A stretch of DNA of 64,000 nucleotides from Stenotrophomonas sp. BIGb0135 (GCF_024810105.1 NZ_JANUDX010000004.1:62001-126000), one strand, 5' to 3'; positions 18,092 through 29,320 are shown, counted from the first letter of the stretch. The notes: a model not told the origin generated them from the letters alone. Numbers and translations: made by a program.

Positions 18092-19402
18092 ATGAACAAG
18101 CAATGGATGTGGAACATACTGACCGTGCTGGGGCTGCTGGTCGCGCTGGTGGTATGGATCGTGCTGCCGTGGTCGGCGGTCCTGGGGCTGGCGGTGGCCG
18201 TGGCGGGCTGGCTGCTGTTCACCCGCAGCGGGCGACTGTCGCTGGAGGCGGCCAGAATCGGCATCGCCAGCCTGCCGCAGCGCTGGGGCGCATCCTCGGT
18301 GATCGTGGTCGGGATTGCCGGCGTGGTCGGCGTGCTGGTGGCGATGCTGGCGATGGGCGATGGCTTCAAGGCCACCCTGGAACGCAGCGGCAGCGACGAC
18401 GTCGCGATCGTGCTGCGTGGTGGCTCGCAGGCCGAAACCAACTCGGTGATCATGCGTGACCAGCTGCCGCTGATCCAGAGCCTGCCGGGCATCGCGCGGG
18501 GCGAGGACGGCAAGCCGCTGGTGTCGGCCGAACTGTCGCAGGTGATCAGCCTGCCGTCGCGCAGCGACCATACCGATACCAACGTGCAGTTCCGCGGCGT
18601 CGGCGAGCAAGCCTGGGCGGTGCGTCGCCAGGTGCGCATGGTCGAGGGCCGCCGCTTCACGCCGGGCCTGCGCGAGATCGTGGTCGGCAAGGGGGCCAAG
18701 GCCCAGTTCGAGGGCCTGGAGGTGGGCAAGACACTGGCGCTCGGCAAACAGGACTGGACGGTGGTGGGCGTGTTCGCGTCCAACGACGTGCACGAGTCCG
18801 AGCTGTGGGCCGACACCCAGACCCTGTCCACCACCTACAACCGCAGCGCCTACCAGTCGGTCAACGTGCGCACCGCGGGCGCCGACGGGTTCAAGCAGTT
18901 CAAGGCGGCGATGGAGGCGGACCCGCGGCTGAAGCTGGACGTGGACACGACGCGCAACTACTACAGCAAGCAGTCGGGTGGGCTGAGCAAGCTGATCAGC
19001 GTGCTGGGCACGGTGATCGGCGGGATCATGGCCATTGGCGCGGTGTTCGGGGCACTCAATACCATGTATGCCGCGGTGGCCACGCGGGCGCGCGAGATCG
19101 CCACGATGCGGGCCATCGGTTTCCGCGGCCTGCCGGTGGTTACCGCGGTGATGCTGGAGACCATGTTGCTGGCGCTGCTCGGTGGCGTGCTCGGCGGCCT
19201 GCTGGCCTGGCTGGTGTTCAACAACTACACGGTGTCCACGCTGGGCAACAACTTCAGCCAGGTGGTGTTCCAGTTCCGGGTTTCGCCGCAGCTGTTGTGG
19301 ACGGGGCTGAAGTGGGCGCTGGGGATTGGGCTGGTCGGTGGTCTGTTCCCGGCACTGCGTGCGGCGCGCCTGCCGATCACCACGGCGTTGCGCGAGACCT
19401 GA
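18092..19402 (+). CDS. ABC transporter permease, FtsX/MacB family (second of two)
   Basis: This 436-aa paralogue of the preceding permease carries an extra N-terminal pair of membrane helices (about 8-45), then a helix at about 68-90, a periplasmic domain and three C-terminal helices with the conserved TRAREIATMRAIGFRG. The ATG at 18092 has an AGGAGA ribosome site. It completes the four-gene adaptor-ATPase-permease-permease operon, which ends at a terminator at 19475-19505. The substrate is unknown; such systems export macrolides, peptides or lipoproteins. Confidence 0.85.
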   Translation: MNKQWMWNILTVLGLLVALVVWIVLPWSAVLGLAVAVAGWLLFTRSGRLSLEAARIGIASLPQRWGASSVIVVGIAGVVGVLVAMLAMGDGFKATLERSGSDDVAIVLRGGSQAETNSVIMRDQLPLIQSLPGIARGEDGKPLVSAELSQVISLPSRSDHTDTNVQFRGVGEQAWAVRRQVRMVEGRRFTPGLREIVVGKGAKAQFEGLEVGKTLALGKQDWTVVGVFASNDVHESELWADTQTLSTTYNRSAYQSVNVRTAGADGFKQFKAAMEADPRLKLDVDTTRNYYSKQSGGLSKLISVLGTVIGGIMAIGAVFGALNTMYAAVATRAREIATMRAIGFRGLPVVTAVMLETMLLALLGGVLGGLLAWLVFNNYTVSTLGNNFSQVVFQFRVSPQLLWTGLKWALGIGLVGGLFPALRAARLPITTALRET

Positions 19403-19474
19403 TGCGTGGCGGTGCACTGATAAGAGCATGCGCGCGCAGGGGCGCGCAGGGGCGCGCACGAAATAGCAGACCAC

Positions 19475-19507
19475 GAACCGCATCCGCAAGGGTGCGGTTT
19501 TTTTCTT
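19475..19507 (+). terminator. Rho-independent terminator of the efflux operon
   Basis: The stem AACCGCATCC / GGGTGCGGTT with a short GCAA loop is followed by seven T residues, about 75 bp after the stop of the second permease gene. Confidence 0.85.
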
Positions 19508-20131
19508 TCTCAGCGGAGGGAGCGCCTCGTTTCACGGGACGTAGCAGATGGCTTGCGGCTGTACGCGCGCGTGGGTAGTCCTGGCGATGGTGTCTTCGCT
19601 CTAGTCTGTCGCGAGCGTTAGGGCCCCGTAGCAGCCGGTAGGCCCCTGGTGCAAATGTCCCCCGGCCGCAAGCGGCCTCCTCCTTTATTTTGCCCAGGAG
19701 CCTACCGGCTGCTACGAGGCTCGGCTTGCGGTGCGTAGGCGGCAGAGCGGGATCTTCTGACGGAAAGTCACAGCGCACTTCATGCGGCCACGCGGAAGGG
19801 AGAAGAGATTTCTTCGCACACCGTCGGCACACACTGAACGCTTCCCGTCGATGCACATCCGCGTGTACTCAAGTTGACGGGACCATCGCCGTTATCGGTG
19901 CCTCTGCCTGCATCGGCGCGGCGCGCATCGCACGTACTGCAGCGCATTGAAAAAAGATTGTTCGCCGACCCGCGAATTTGTCAGCGAGCGTTCATTTTTA
20001 GCGGTTTTTATGCTTTCAGATGAAAGTAAAAAATTTGAAAAGTCATTAGACTCCCGCCCCCCGCGTCGTGATGTTGTCCCCACGCCGCCCGCAAAGGCGC
20101 TTGTTTTTACCGAGAAAGAGAAATCGCACGG
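19508..20131 (+). other. 624-bp non-coding region upstream of the TonB receptor
   Basis: I find no convincing gene here. Small open frames (19690-19950, 19947-20141) lack ribosome sites and look random. The stretch holds the long inverted repeat at 19628-19715. From about 19950 it becomes clearly A/T-richer up to the receptor start, which suits a regulated promoter and leader, but no confident -35/-10 pair was found. Confidence 0.5.
19628..19715. repeat. Long inverted repeat with nested hairpin
   Basis: GTAGCAGCCGGTAGGC at 19628-19643 is perfectly complementary to 19700-19715, and pairing extends inward with a few mismatches (CCTGG...GCAAA against TTTTGCCCAGG). A second hairpin, GGCCGC-AA-GCGGCC, lies in the loop at about 19664-19677. 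The element starts and ends with GTAG/CTAC, like SMAG repeats but longer. It may be a mobile palindromic repeat or a structured RNA. It lies 416 bp before the TonB receptor gene. Confidence 0.65.
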
Positions 20132-22954
20132 ATGTATTTGAAGACCCACCCGCTGCGCAACGCGATTGCCATCGCGCTTGTCGCCAGCTGCAGTGCCCCT
20201 GCCTTCGCCCAGACCGCCAATGACGGCACCACCAATCTGGATCGCATTGAAATCACCGGCTCGCGCATCCGCCAGGCCAGCGTCGAGAGCGCCCAGCCGG
20301 TCGTCGCGCTGAACCGCGCCGAGATCGAAAAGAAGGGCTACGTCAACGTCGCCGACATCCTGCAGGACGTCACCGCGGCCGGCGCGCCGAGCATGAGCCG
20401 CGCCAACTCGCTGGAGTCCGGCCGCGACTTCGGTGGCATGTACGTCAGCCTGCGCAACCTGGGCCCGGAACGCAGCCTGGTGCTGATTGATGGCCGCCGC
20501 ATGGGCGTGTCCGCCGCCGGCTACTCCGACCTGGCCTCCATCCCGTCCTCGATCGTGGACCGCGTGGAAGTGCTGACCGACGGCGCCTCGGCGCTGTACG
20601 GCTCGGACGCCATCGCCGGCGTGGTCAACATCATCACCCGCAAGAATTTCGACGGCGCGGAAGTCAACGCCTACGTCGGCCAGTACAGCGAAGGCGACGG
20701 CCAGAAGACCAGCTATAGCGCGACCTTCGGCAAGACCTTCGACCGTGGCTGGGTCACCGTCGGCGGCGAATACTCCGACGAAGATCCGATCCTGGGCGGC
20801 GCACGTGAATTCACCGCCTACCCGAACGGCCCGCGCCACCCGACCGACGGCCTGAGCGGCGTCACCCCGTGGGGCTACGCCACTGTCGATGGCAAGAACC
20901 TCAGCGTGGGCCCGGGCGGCGACCCGACCGTGCTGGGCAACTTCGTGCCGGCCGACAAGGCCAACGATGCCAACACCAAGACCAACATGAGCCTGCTCAC
21001 CGGCCTGCAGCGCAAGTCGGTGTTCGCCAACGGTGGCTTCTCGATCAACGACAACCTGCGCCTGGTGGCCGACGCGCTGTACACCGAGCGCGAGTCGACC
21101 AAGCAGCTGGCCGGCTACCCGTACCAGAGCACCGGCGGGCGTGCGCTGCTGTCCAAGGACAGCGCGTTCAATCCGTTCGGCCGTGACGTTGCCTTTGCGC
21201 ACCGCACCGAAGAACTGCCGCGCGGCACCGAGAACAACCTGACCACCAAGCGCGCCAGCGTGGGCGTGGAAGGCAGCTTCGAGACCGGTTCGCGGTACTG
21301 GGACTGGAACGTCAGCTACATGTACAACCGCAACGAAGGCGAGCGCATCGGCACGGGCAGCATGTACCAGCCGAACGTGAACCAGTCCGTCGGTCCGTCG
21401 TTCATCGATGGCCAGGGCGTCGCGCATTGCGGCAGCGTCGGCAACGTGATCGCCGGCTGCACGCCGTGGAATCCGCTGGCCCCGATGGGCTACACCGGCC
21501 CGGGCGCACTGGGCAACCAGGACGTGCAGGACTACCTGTTCACCCGTTTCACCGACAAGATGCAGAGCACCACCAAGGTGGCCAGCGCGAACATCTCCGG
21601 CTCTCTGTTCAGCCTGTCGGCCGGTGACATCATGGGCGCGATGGGCGTCGAGCACCGCAGCGAAGAAGCCAGCTACGACCCGGACCTGATGGTGCGCAAT
21701 GGCCAGATCGCCGGCACCAGCGGCCAGCCGACCCGTGGCGACTACGCGCTCAACGAAGCCTACCTGGAACTGCAGGTGCCGCTGCTGGCGGACATGGCCT
21801 TCGCCCGCGAGCTGTCGCTGGACGTGGCCGGTCGTTACTCGGACTACAACAACTTCGGTTCGACCACCAACACCAAGTTCGGCCTGAAGTGGAAGCCGAT
21901 CGACAGCCTGCTGGTGCGCGCCACCTACGGCACCGGCTTCCGCGCCCCGACGGTGGAAAACCTCTACGGCGGTACGGTCACGACGCGTGATTCGTACACC
22001 GATCCGTGCGACACCACCTTCGGTGCGGCGGCCAACAACGCGCAGGTGCAGGCACGTTGCCGCGCCGGCGGTGTGCCGGCCAACTTCCGCCAGCTGGCGG
22101 CCGATGGCAATCCGGCGACGGTGCCGGGCCAGCAGGGTGGCACCGACTTCACCTCCGGCTCGAACGAGGCACTGAAGCCGGAAACCGCCAAGACCTGGAC
22201 GGTGGGCCTGGTGTACAGCCCGGAGTTCGTGTCGGGCCTGGACCTGAGCCTGGACTGGTGGAAGATCCGCATCAACGACGTGATCGTGGGCGAGTCAGCC
22301 ACGGACATGCTCAACCAGTGCTATGTGCAGGGCGTGGATGCGGCATGCAACCGCTTCACCCGTTCCAGGTCGGGCAAGACGATCGGCCAGGTCAGCGCGC
22401 TGGACCGCACGCTGCTCAACGCCGGCTACCAGGAAACCGCAGGCTACGACATCGCGGTGCGTTACCGTCTGCCGGAGCTGGCGATCGGCAAGTTCTCCGT
22501 GTCCTGGAACACCACCTACGTGGATTACCTGGAGCGCAAGAACGACAACGCCGAGACCACGCCGGTGCGCCAGTACGCCGGCTGGGAAGGCAACTTCCGC
22601 GTGCGTTCCAATCTGAACCTGGATTGGCAGTACGGCAACTTGGGCCTGGGCTGGACGGCACGCTACTACTCGAGCATGCAGGAAAACTGCGCCTATGCGA
22701 CCGAGTGCAGCAACCCGGGCTTCAGCTCGCCGTACACCGGTAACCAGGGCATCAACAAGGTGGGTTCGAACACCTTCCACGATATCCAGATGCGCTACAT
22801 CCTGCCGTGGAACGGCACTGTGTCGATGGGTATCAACAATGTGTTCGACCACCAGGGTCCGATCATGTACAGCCAGCCGAACAGCAGCTTCACCTATTAC
22901 GGTGGCTTCGACATCGGCCGTTACATGTACATGAAGTACCAGCAGCGTTTCTGA
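20132..22954 (+). CDS. TonB-dependent outer-membrane receptor
   Basis: This 940-aa protein has a signal peptide (1-27, ending APAFAQ) and a plug domain (about 45-165) with ITGSRI, then DGRRMGV and LTDGASALYGSDAIAGVVNIIT. The beta-barrel follows and ends in an aromatic residue (KYQQRF), the sign for BAM insertion. The plug type is the one abundant in xanthomonads, where receptors take up plant or animal oligosaccharides, siderophores or peptides; the substrate here is not evident. Cysteine pairs in extracellular loops (about residues 630-650 and 730-750) are visible. No TonB/ExbBD, sigma or anti-sigma gene is adjacent. An intrinsic terminator lies at 23022-23050. Confidence 0.92.
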   Translation: MYLKTHPLRNAIAIALVASCSAPAFAQTANDGTTNLDRIEITGSRIRQASVESAQPVVALNRAEIEKKGYVNVADILQDVTAAGAPSMSRANSLESGRDFGGMYVSLRNLGPERSLVLIDGRRMGVSAAGYSDLASIPSSIVDRVEVLTDGASALYGSDAIAGVVNIITRKNFDGAEVNAYVGQYSEGDGQKTSYSATFGKTFDRGWVTVGGEYSDEDPILGGAREFTAYPNGPRHPTDGLSGVTPWGYATVDGKNLSVGPGGDPTVLGNFVPADKANDANTKTNMSLLTGLQRKSVFANGGFSINDNLRLVADALYTERESTKQLAGYPYQSTGGRALLSKDSAFNPFGRDVAFAHRTEELPRGTENNLTTKRASVGVEGSFETGSRYWDWNVSYMYNRNEGERIGTGSMYQPNVNQSVGPSFIDGQGVAHCGSVGNVIAGCTPWNPLAPMGYTGPGALGNQDVQDYLFTRFTDKMQSTTKVASANISGSLFSLSAGDIMGAMGVEHRSEEASYDPDLMVRNGQIAGTSGQPTRGDYALNEAYLELQVPLLADMAFARELSLDVAGRYSDYNNFGSTTNTKFGLKWKPIDSLLVRATYGTGFRAPTVENLYGGTVTTRDSYTDPCDTTFGAAANNAQVQARCRAGGVPANFRQLAADGNPATVPGQQGGTDFTSGSNEALKPETAKTWTVGLVYSPEFVSGLDLSLDWWKIRINDVIVGESATDMLNQCYVQGVDAACNRFTRSRSGKTIGQVSALDRTLLNAGYQETAGYDIAVRYRLPELAIGKFSVSWNTTYVDYLERKNDNAETTPVRQYAGWEGNFRVRSNLNLDWQYGNLGLGWTARYYSSMQENCAYATECSNPGFSSPYTGNQGINKVGSNTFHDIQMRYILPWNGTVSMGINNVFDHQGPIMYSQPNSSFTYYGGFDIGRYMYMKYQQRF

Positions 22955-23021
22955 TCAGGCCCGCCTGATCCACCTGTTCTGATCCACGGCTTACTCTCTC
23001 CAAGCCGTAGAGTGGAAGGAA

Positions 23022-23050
23022 GACGGCGCCCTCGGGCGCCGTCTTTTTTT
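23022..23050 (+). terminator. Strong rho-independent terminator after the TonB receptor
   Basis: A perfect 10-bp stem GACGGCGCCC / GGGCGCCGTC with a 2-base gap is followed by seven T residues, 68 bp after the receptor stop codon. Confidence 0.92.
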
Positions 23051-23103
23051 ATGCATCAGGCAGATCGACAGCCGCGAGTGCGTGCTTGTACGGGCCGGGC
23101 GGG

Positions 23104-23209
23104 TACGGGCGGGGGCGCGGGACACGCCGTGAACCCATCCATGGGGGCTCGACGTGCGCCATCCATGGCGCACGACGGTCCCGCACCCCCACCCGCACCC
23201 GCCCCTGGA
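23104..23209. repeat. Large palindromic element A
   Basis: The outer arms (CGGGCGGGGGCGCGGGAC near 23106-23123 and its imperfect complement near 23178-23200) enclose a perfect inner hairpin, GTGCGCCAT-CC-ATGGCGCAC, at 23154-23173. Its right flank (CCTGGACAGTT) is the reverse complement of the left flank of element B, so A and B are inverted copies of the same kind of element. Confidence 0.7.
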
Positions 23210-23322
23210 CAGTTCATCGGCGCGCAACGAACCACAATCCGCAACACATACAGGCAACGAACCACCCAACAGACATCGCTTTGCGTTGCGTTGCGTTGCC
23301 AAGGCAACCAGCCAACTGTCCA

Positions 23323-23429
23323 GGGCGGGGGTGTGTGGGTTCGCGGGACCGTCGTACGCCATGGATGGCGTACGCGAGCCTACAGGGACGTACTTGCGGC
23401 GTGTCCCGCGAACCCACACACCCCCGCCC
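23323..23429. repeat. Large palindromic element B with perfect 27-bp arms
   Basis: The arm at 23323-23349 is perfectly complementary to 23403-23429 over 27 bp. Between them lies the inner hairpin GTACGCCAT-GG-ATGGCGTAC (23354-23373), followed by CGAGCCTACAGGGACGTAC, a stretch I associate with dispersed xanthomonad extragenic repeats. The 551-bp stretch 22955-23505 holds the receptor terminator, elements A and B and a short GCGTT triple repeat (about 23284-23298), but no gene. Confidence 0.8.
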
Positions 23430-23505
23430 ATCCAGATGCGCGCGCCAACCAAGGCTTCGCGCTCTCAAGCTCTTCAGCTCTTCAGCTTCTAAAAGAAACC
23501 ACCCC

Positions 23506-24411
23506 TCACCCCCGCCGCGACCGCCACACACTGTCACCAATGAACAGCAGCAGCCCGGTCCAGATCGCGGCGAAACCCACCGCCTTGGCCGTATCGAACG
23601 GCTCGCGGAAGAAGAACACCCCCAGCAACAACCCCAGGCTCGGCGCGATGTATTGGAGAATGCCCACCAGCGACAGCGGAATCCGCTTCACCCCGTAGGC
23701 AAACCCGATCAACGGCAGCGCCGTCACCGCACCGCCCAGGATCAGCAGCGCATCGTTCTTCCAGCCCCACCCCCCGAAGAACCCACCGCCGTGCCCGTTC
23801 TCGCTCCAGAGCGCAAACCCGATCGCCGGCAGGAACAGATACAGACTCTCCACCCCAAGCCCCGCCACCGGGTCCACTGAAATCAGCTTGCGCAACAACC
23901 CGTACAACCCGAACGAACAGGCCAGCCCCAGCGCGATCCATGGCGGCGTCCCCGCATCGATCGTCAGCCACGCCACCCCCACGGCCGCGCAGCCCACCGC
24001 CAGCCACTGCAGCCCGCGCAGGCGCTCTTTCAGCACCACCACGCCCAGCAGCACGCTCACCAGCGGATTGATGAAATAGCCCAGGCTCGTCTCGATCACA
24101 TGCCCGGCGTTGATCGCCCAGATGTACAGGCCCCAGTTGAACGCGATCGCCAGACTGCTCAGTGCCAGCGTCGGCAGCGCGCGCTTCTGCGCCGCGATCT
24201 GCTTCCACCAGCCCGTGCCGGCGCTCAACAGCAACCAGGCCACCACCAGCACCGTGCTCCAGATGATCCGGTGCGCGATGATCTGCTGCGACGGTACCGC
24301 CTTGAGCAGGTGCCAGTACACCGGCACCAGCCCCCACAGGGTGAAGGTGAAGGCGGTGATCGCAAAGCCGCGGCGCTGCTCCTGCAGGCTGTGGTTCGGC
24401 AGCGTGCTCAT
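23506..24411 (-). CDS. rarD: EamA/DMT transporter RarD
   Basis: This 301-aa protein has ten membrane helices arranged as two EamA halves. The N-terminal GFAITAFTFTLWGLVPVYWHLL and IIAHRIIWS are typical of RarD (chloramphenicol-sensitive protein family), and the C-terminal half has GILQYIAPSLGLLLGVFFFREPF. RarD proteins are inner-membrane exporters of uncertain natural substrate. Its ATG (24411) overlaps the stop of the upstream EamA gene by four bases, so the two transporters are translated together. Confidence 0.88.
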   Translation of the reverse strand: MSTLPNHSLQEQRRGFAITAFTFTLWGLVPVYWHLLKAVPSQQIIAHRIIWSTVLVVAWLLLSAGTGWWKQIAAQKRALPTLALSSLAIAFNWGLYIWAINAGHVIETSLGYFINPLVSVLLGVVVLKERLRGLQWLAVGCAAVGVAWLTIDAGTPPWIALGLACSFGLYGLLRKLISVDPVAGLGVESLYLFLPAIGFALWSENGHGGGFFGGWGWKNDALLILGGAVTALPLIGFAYGVKRIPLSLVGILQYIAPSLGLLLGVFFFREPFDTAKAVGFAAIWTGLLLFIGDSVWRSRRG

Positions 24412-25313
24412 TTCGCGCGTGTCCGGGTCCGTGCCAGGGTCAGCACCACCACGCCGGCCAGGATCACCGCCATCGCCAGCAGGTCATGCCCACCGAAGTG
24501 TTCGTGGCCGATGATCGCGCCCAGGATCACCGCGATCACCGGGTTCACATAGGCATAGCTCGCCGCCAGCGCCGGGCGCACGTTGTGCAGCAGCCACACG
24601 TAGGCGGTGAACGCCACGATCGAGCCGAACACGCACAGGTAGGCCACCGCCAGCAGCCCGTCCATGCTCGGCCAGGTGGTCGGCCGCTCGCCGGTCGCCA
24701 GTCCCAGCGCCACCAGCATGACCCCGCCGCACAGCATCTGCCCCGCCGCGGTCATGAAGGGATTGGGCAGGTCCAGCCCACGCGCCCACACCGAGCCGAA
24801 TGCCCAGCCGATCGGCGCCACCAGCAGCAGGATCAGCCCCTGTGGCGAGGCCGTCAGGCTGCTGCCGGCGTTGAGCCAGACCACGCCGAGGAAGCCGATC
24901 GCGATGCCCAGCCATTCACCGCGGCTGGCGTGCTGGCCGCGCAGCGCGCCAAACAGCGCCATCCACAGCGGCACCGAGGCCACCGCCGTGGCGGCCAGCC
25001 CCGAGGACACCGTGCGCTCGGCCAGCACCACCATGCCGTTGCCCAGCACCAGCATGGTCAGGCCCATGATCGCCAGGTTGCGCCACTGGCGTCGGGTCGG
25101 CGCGGCCATCCCGCGCCAGCGCAGTACCGCATACATCAGCGTGCCGGCGATGATGAAACGCGCGCCGGACACCATCGTCAACGGTAGCGCGCCGCCTTCC
25201 AGCGCCAGCCGGATACCCAGGTAGGTGGACCCCCAGACCACGTACACCAGCAACAGGGCCAGTACGACAAGGCCGCTCCGGGGAGCAGCCGCTGAGGGTT
25301 CGGGCGAAGACAT
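24408..25313 (-). CDS. EamA/DMT transporter, YedA-like
   Basis: This 301-aa protein has ten membrane helices in two EamA repeats, starting after a short Pro/Ala/Ser tail at LALLLVYVVWGSTYLGIRLALEG, the motif of the YedA/RhaT-like subfamily. The second half has ALAASYAYVNPVIAVILGAIIGHE. Such permeases export amino acids or metabolites; the substrate is unknown. It is the first gene of a two-gene operon with rarD. Confidence 0.85.
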   Translation of the reverse strand: MSSPEPSAAAPRSGLVVLALLLVYVVWGSTYLGIRLALEGGALPLTMVSGARFIIAGTLMYAVLRWRGMAAPTRRQWRNLAIMGLTMLVLGNGMVVLAERTVSSGLAATAVASVPLWMALFGALRGQHASRGEWLGIAIGFLGVVWLNAGSSLTASPQGLILLLVAPIGWAFGSVWARGLDLPNPFMTAAGQMLCGGVMLVALGLATGERPTTWPSMDGLLAVAYLCVFGSIVAFTAYVWLLHNVRPALAASYAYVNPVIAVILGAIIGHEHFGGHDLLAMAVILAGVVVLTLARTRTRAK

Positions 25314-25526
25314 GGCACACCACCATCCGGGGGAACCGCGATTCTAGGCCACGATGGTGTCGGGATCACCTCGACGGGCGGCACGCTGTTTCCGCTCACG
25401 TTTTCTGCGCCGGGAAATGGTTACCCTCTGGGCCATGCGCCGTGGTGCCAGGAGGGTACCCGGCGTCAGGGCGCCCCCGGGCACCTTCCCCACCCGCAAC
25501 GACTCCCGTGAGGACACCCTCCCAGC

Positions 25527-26867
25527 ATGAGCACTTCCCCCCCTTCCGCCGCCGCCCATCCCGAGCGTGCCGCGCTGCGGCGCTCGATCTCCAACACCCT
25601 CAAAGGCTCGGCCGGCAACCTGGTCGAGTGGTATGACGTCTACGTCTACTCGGTGTTCGCGGTCTACTTCGAATCGCAGTTCTTCTCGGCCGCCGACAAG
25701 AACTCCACCATGTATGTCTGGGCGATCTTCGCCGCCACCTTCCTGATGCGCCCGATCGGGGCGTGGTACTTCGGCCGCTTCGCCGACCGCTACGGCCGGC
25801 GCCTGGCGCTGACCGTGTCGGTGACGGTGATGGCCGGCTGTTCGTTCCTCATCGCCATCACCCCCACCGCCTCGCAGATCGGCATCTGGGCGGCGGTGAT
25901 CCTGCTGTTCGCGCGCCTGCTGCAGGGCTTCGCCACCGGCGGCGAGTACGGCACCAGCGCCACCTACATGTCCGAGGCGGCCATCCCGGGCCGGCGAGGG
26001 TTCCTGTCCTCGTTCCACTACGTCACCCTGGTCGGCGGCCACGTGCTGGCCCAGCTGACCCTGCTGGGCATGCTCAGCTTCTGGGACAAGCCGCAGATTT
26101 CCGAGTGGGGCTGGCGCATCGCCTTCGGCATCGGCGGCATCGCGGCCATCGTGGTGTTCTGGCTGCGCCGCACCATGGACGAGTCGCTGGGCGAGGACTC
26201 CATCGAGGCAGCCAAGGAAGGACGCGCCAAGGCGTCCGGGTCCATGTACGAGCTGTTCGTGCACCAGTGGCGGCCGCTGCTGCTGTGCTTCCTGATCACC
26301 GCCGGCGGCACCGTGGCCTTCTACACCTATTCGGTCAACGGGCCGAAGATGATCCAGAGCGCCTTCGCCGGCGATGACGTGATGACCGGCACCCTGCTCA
26401 ACCTGGGCGTGCTGACCTTCCTGATGGTGCTGCAGCCGATCGGCGGCTGGCTGTCGGATATCGTCGGGCGCAAGAGCCTGCTGGTGTTCTTCGGCGTCGG
26501 TGGCGTGCTCTACAGCTACTACCTGGTCACGGCCCTGCCCAACCAGCACGATCCGCTGATGGCCTTCGTGGTGCTGGCCATCGGTTTTGTCATCCTCACC
26601 GGTTACACCTCGATCAACGCCGTGGTGAAGGCCGAGCTGTTCCCCACCCACGTGCGCGCGCTGGGCGTGGGCTTCGGCTACGCGGTGGCCAACTCGCTGT
26701 TCGGTGGCACCGCGCCGCTGCTGTACCAGGCCGCGCTGAAGACCGGGCACGTCAACTCGTTCGCGATCTACGTCACCGCGGTGATCGCGGTGTCGCTGCT
26801 GGTCTACGTGTTCTTCCTGAAGAACAAGGGCCCGAACTGGCTGGACGGTACCCGTACCCATCCGTAA
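25527..26867 (+). CDS. MFS transporter, MHS family (alpha-ketoglutarate permease-like)
   Basis: This 446-aa protein has twelve membrane helices. Marks of the metabolite:H+ symporter family are visible: GNLVEWYDVYVYS in helix 1, RPIGAWYFGRFADRYGRR in the loop after helix 2, and LLQGFATGGEYGTSATYMSE in helix 4. The closest known type is KgtP, importing 2-oxoglutarate with protons; other dicarboxylates are possible. The ATG at 25527 lies just after CTCCCAGC, a weak ribosome site. The gene is divergent from the yedA-like gene across 213 bp and is monocistronic. Confidence 0.84.
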   Translation: MSTSPPSAAAHPERAALRRSISNTLKGSAGNLVEWYDVYVYSVFAVYFESQFFSAADKNSTMYVWAIFAATFLMRPIGAWYFGRFADRYGRRLALTVSVTVMAGCSFLIAITPTASQIGIWAAVILLFARLLQGFATGGEYGTSATYMSEAAIPGRRGFLSSFHYVTLVGGHVLAQLTLLGMLSFWDKPQISEWGWRIAFGIGGIAAIVVFWLRRTMDESLGEDSIEAAKEGRAKASGSMYELFVHQWRPLLLCFLITAGGTVAFYTYSVNGPKMIQSAFAGDDVMTGTLLNLGVLTFLMVLQPIGGWLSDIVGRKSLLVFFGVGGVLYSYYLVTALPNQHDPLMAFVVLAIGFVILTGYTSINAVVKAELFPTHVRALGVGFGYAVANSLFGGTAPLLYQAALKTGHVNSFAIYVTAVIAVSLLVYVFFLKNKGPNWLDGTRTHP

Positions 26868-26933
26868 ACACGGCCATGATGCGGGCCGCACACGCGGCCC
26901 GCAGTTCCGTCGCAGCGGCTGTATCACCTACCC

Positions 26934-27572
26934 TTGCAGCAGATCCTGCGGCGTTGCGCCACGGGACGATGCAGCACGAGGAAGCAGCCGGTGCGGGGAT
27001 GGATCCTGATGATGGTGTTGATGCTGGGCGTGGCAGTGCCGGCCATGGGGTCCGCACGCGAATGTCGTGCCGGGCAGCCGGTCCCCGATCGCCAGCCCAG
27101 CCGCGTGGCCGCGCCGCCCACCGCAGCGGCGATGCAGGCCCACGTGCTGGCCTGCCAGCGGCTGGCCCAACGCAACCAGGCGCTGCGCCCGTGGCTGGCG
27201 CCGCTGAAACGAACGCTCGGCCTGGGCATGGTGGGCAGCGCATTGCTTGCCGTGCTGGCGCTGCTGCACGCATGGCGCTCCCGGCGTCGCAGCTACGCGC
27301 ATGTGCCTGCCTTCGTGGCGCTGCACTGCCTGGCCCTCTGGCTGCTGCTGGACAACGCGCTGGCGCTGTATCGCGGGGTCATGCGGCACAGCATGCGCGG
27401 GCGAACATATTGGATCTGGTACGACCTGTCGCCGGCGACCTTCACCGTGCATCAGTGCGTGAACCTCGTCCTCGCGATCACCGCGCTGGTGATCGCCTGG
27501 GTAGTGGTGCGCGGTAACCGGCCGCCGCGGGCCGCCAACCCGCTGCCACGGCGCGGCCCGCGCCGGCGCTGA
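26934..27572 (+). CDS. Membrane protein of unknown function
   Basis: This 212-aa protein has three or four membrane segments: about 22-38 (signal-like), about 98-113, about 125-145 and about 172-190. Basic stretches lie between them and it has a Pro/Arg-rich tail. No family motif is recognised. The true start could be the first ATG or one of the Met residues near 26-29 before the first hydrophobic stretch. It ends 6 bp from the convergent M28 peptidase gene. Confidence 0.5.
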   Translation: MQQILRRCATGRCSTRKQPVRGWILMMVLMLGVAVPAMGSARECRAGQPVPDRQPSRVAAPPTAAAMQAHVLACQRLAQRNQALRPWLAPLKRTLGLGMVGSALLAVLALLHAWRSRRRSYAHVPAFVALHCLALWLLLDNALALYRGVMRHSMRGRTYWIWYDLSPATFTVHQCVNLVLAITALVIAWVVVRGNRPPRAANPLPRRGPRRR

Positions 27573-27578
27573 GCAGGC

Positions 27579-29231
<1,653 letters not shown>

Positions 29232-29320
29232 CGGATTCACGGCAGACACCAGGACGGAAAGCAGGGGCCTGCGAGTGTAACGTGACACCTGCATGACCGC
29301 GTACTGCATGCACGGCCGCG

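Noticed and set aside
23284..23298. GCGTT triple tandem repeat
   Set aside because: Too short to be a CRISPR or a meaningful satellite; noted only as part of the repeat-rich gap.
25344..26927. 527-aa minus-strand open frame opposite the MFS gene
   Set aside because: Composition is His/Arg/Gln-rich shadow of the real transporter gene, with no family motif.
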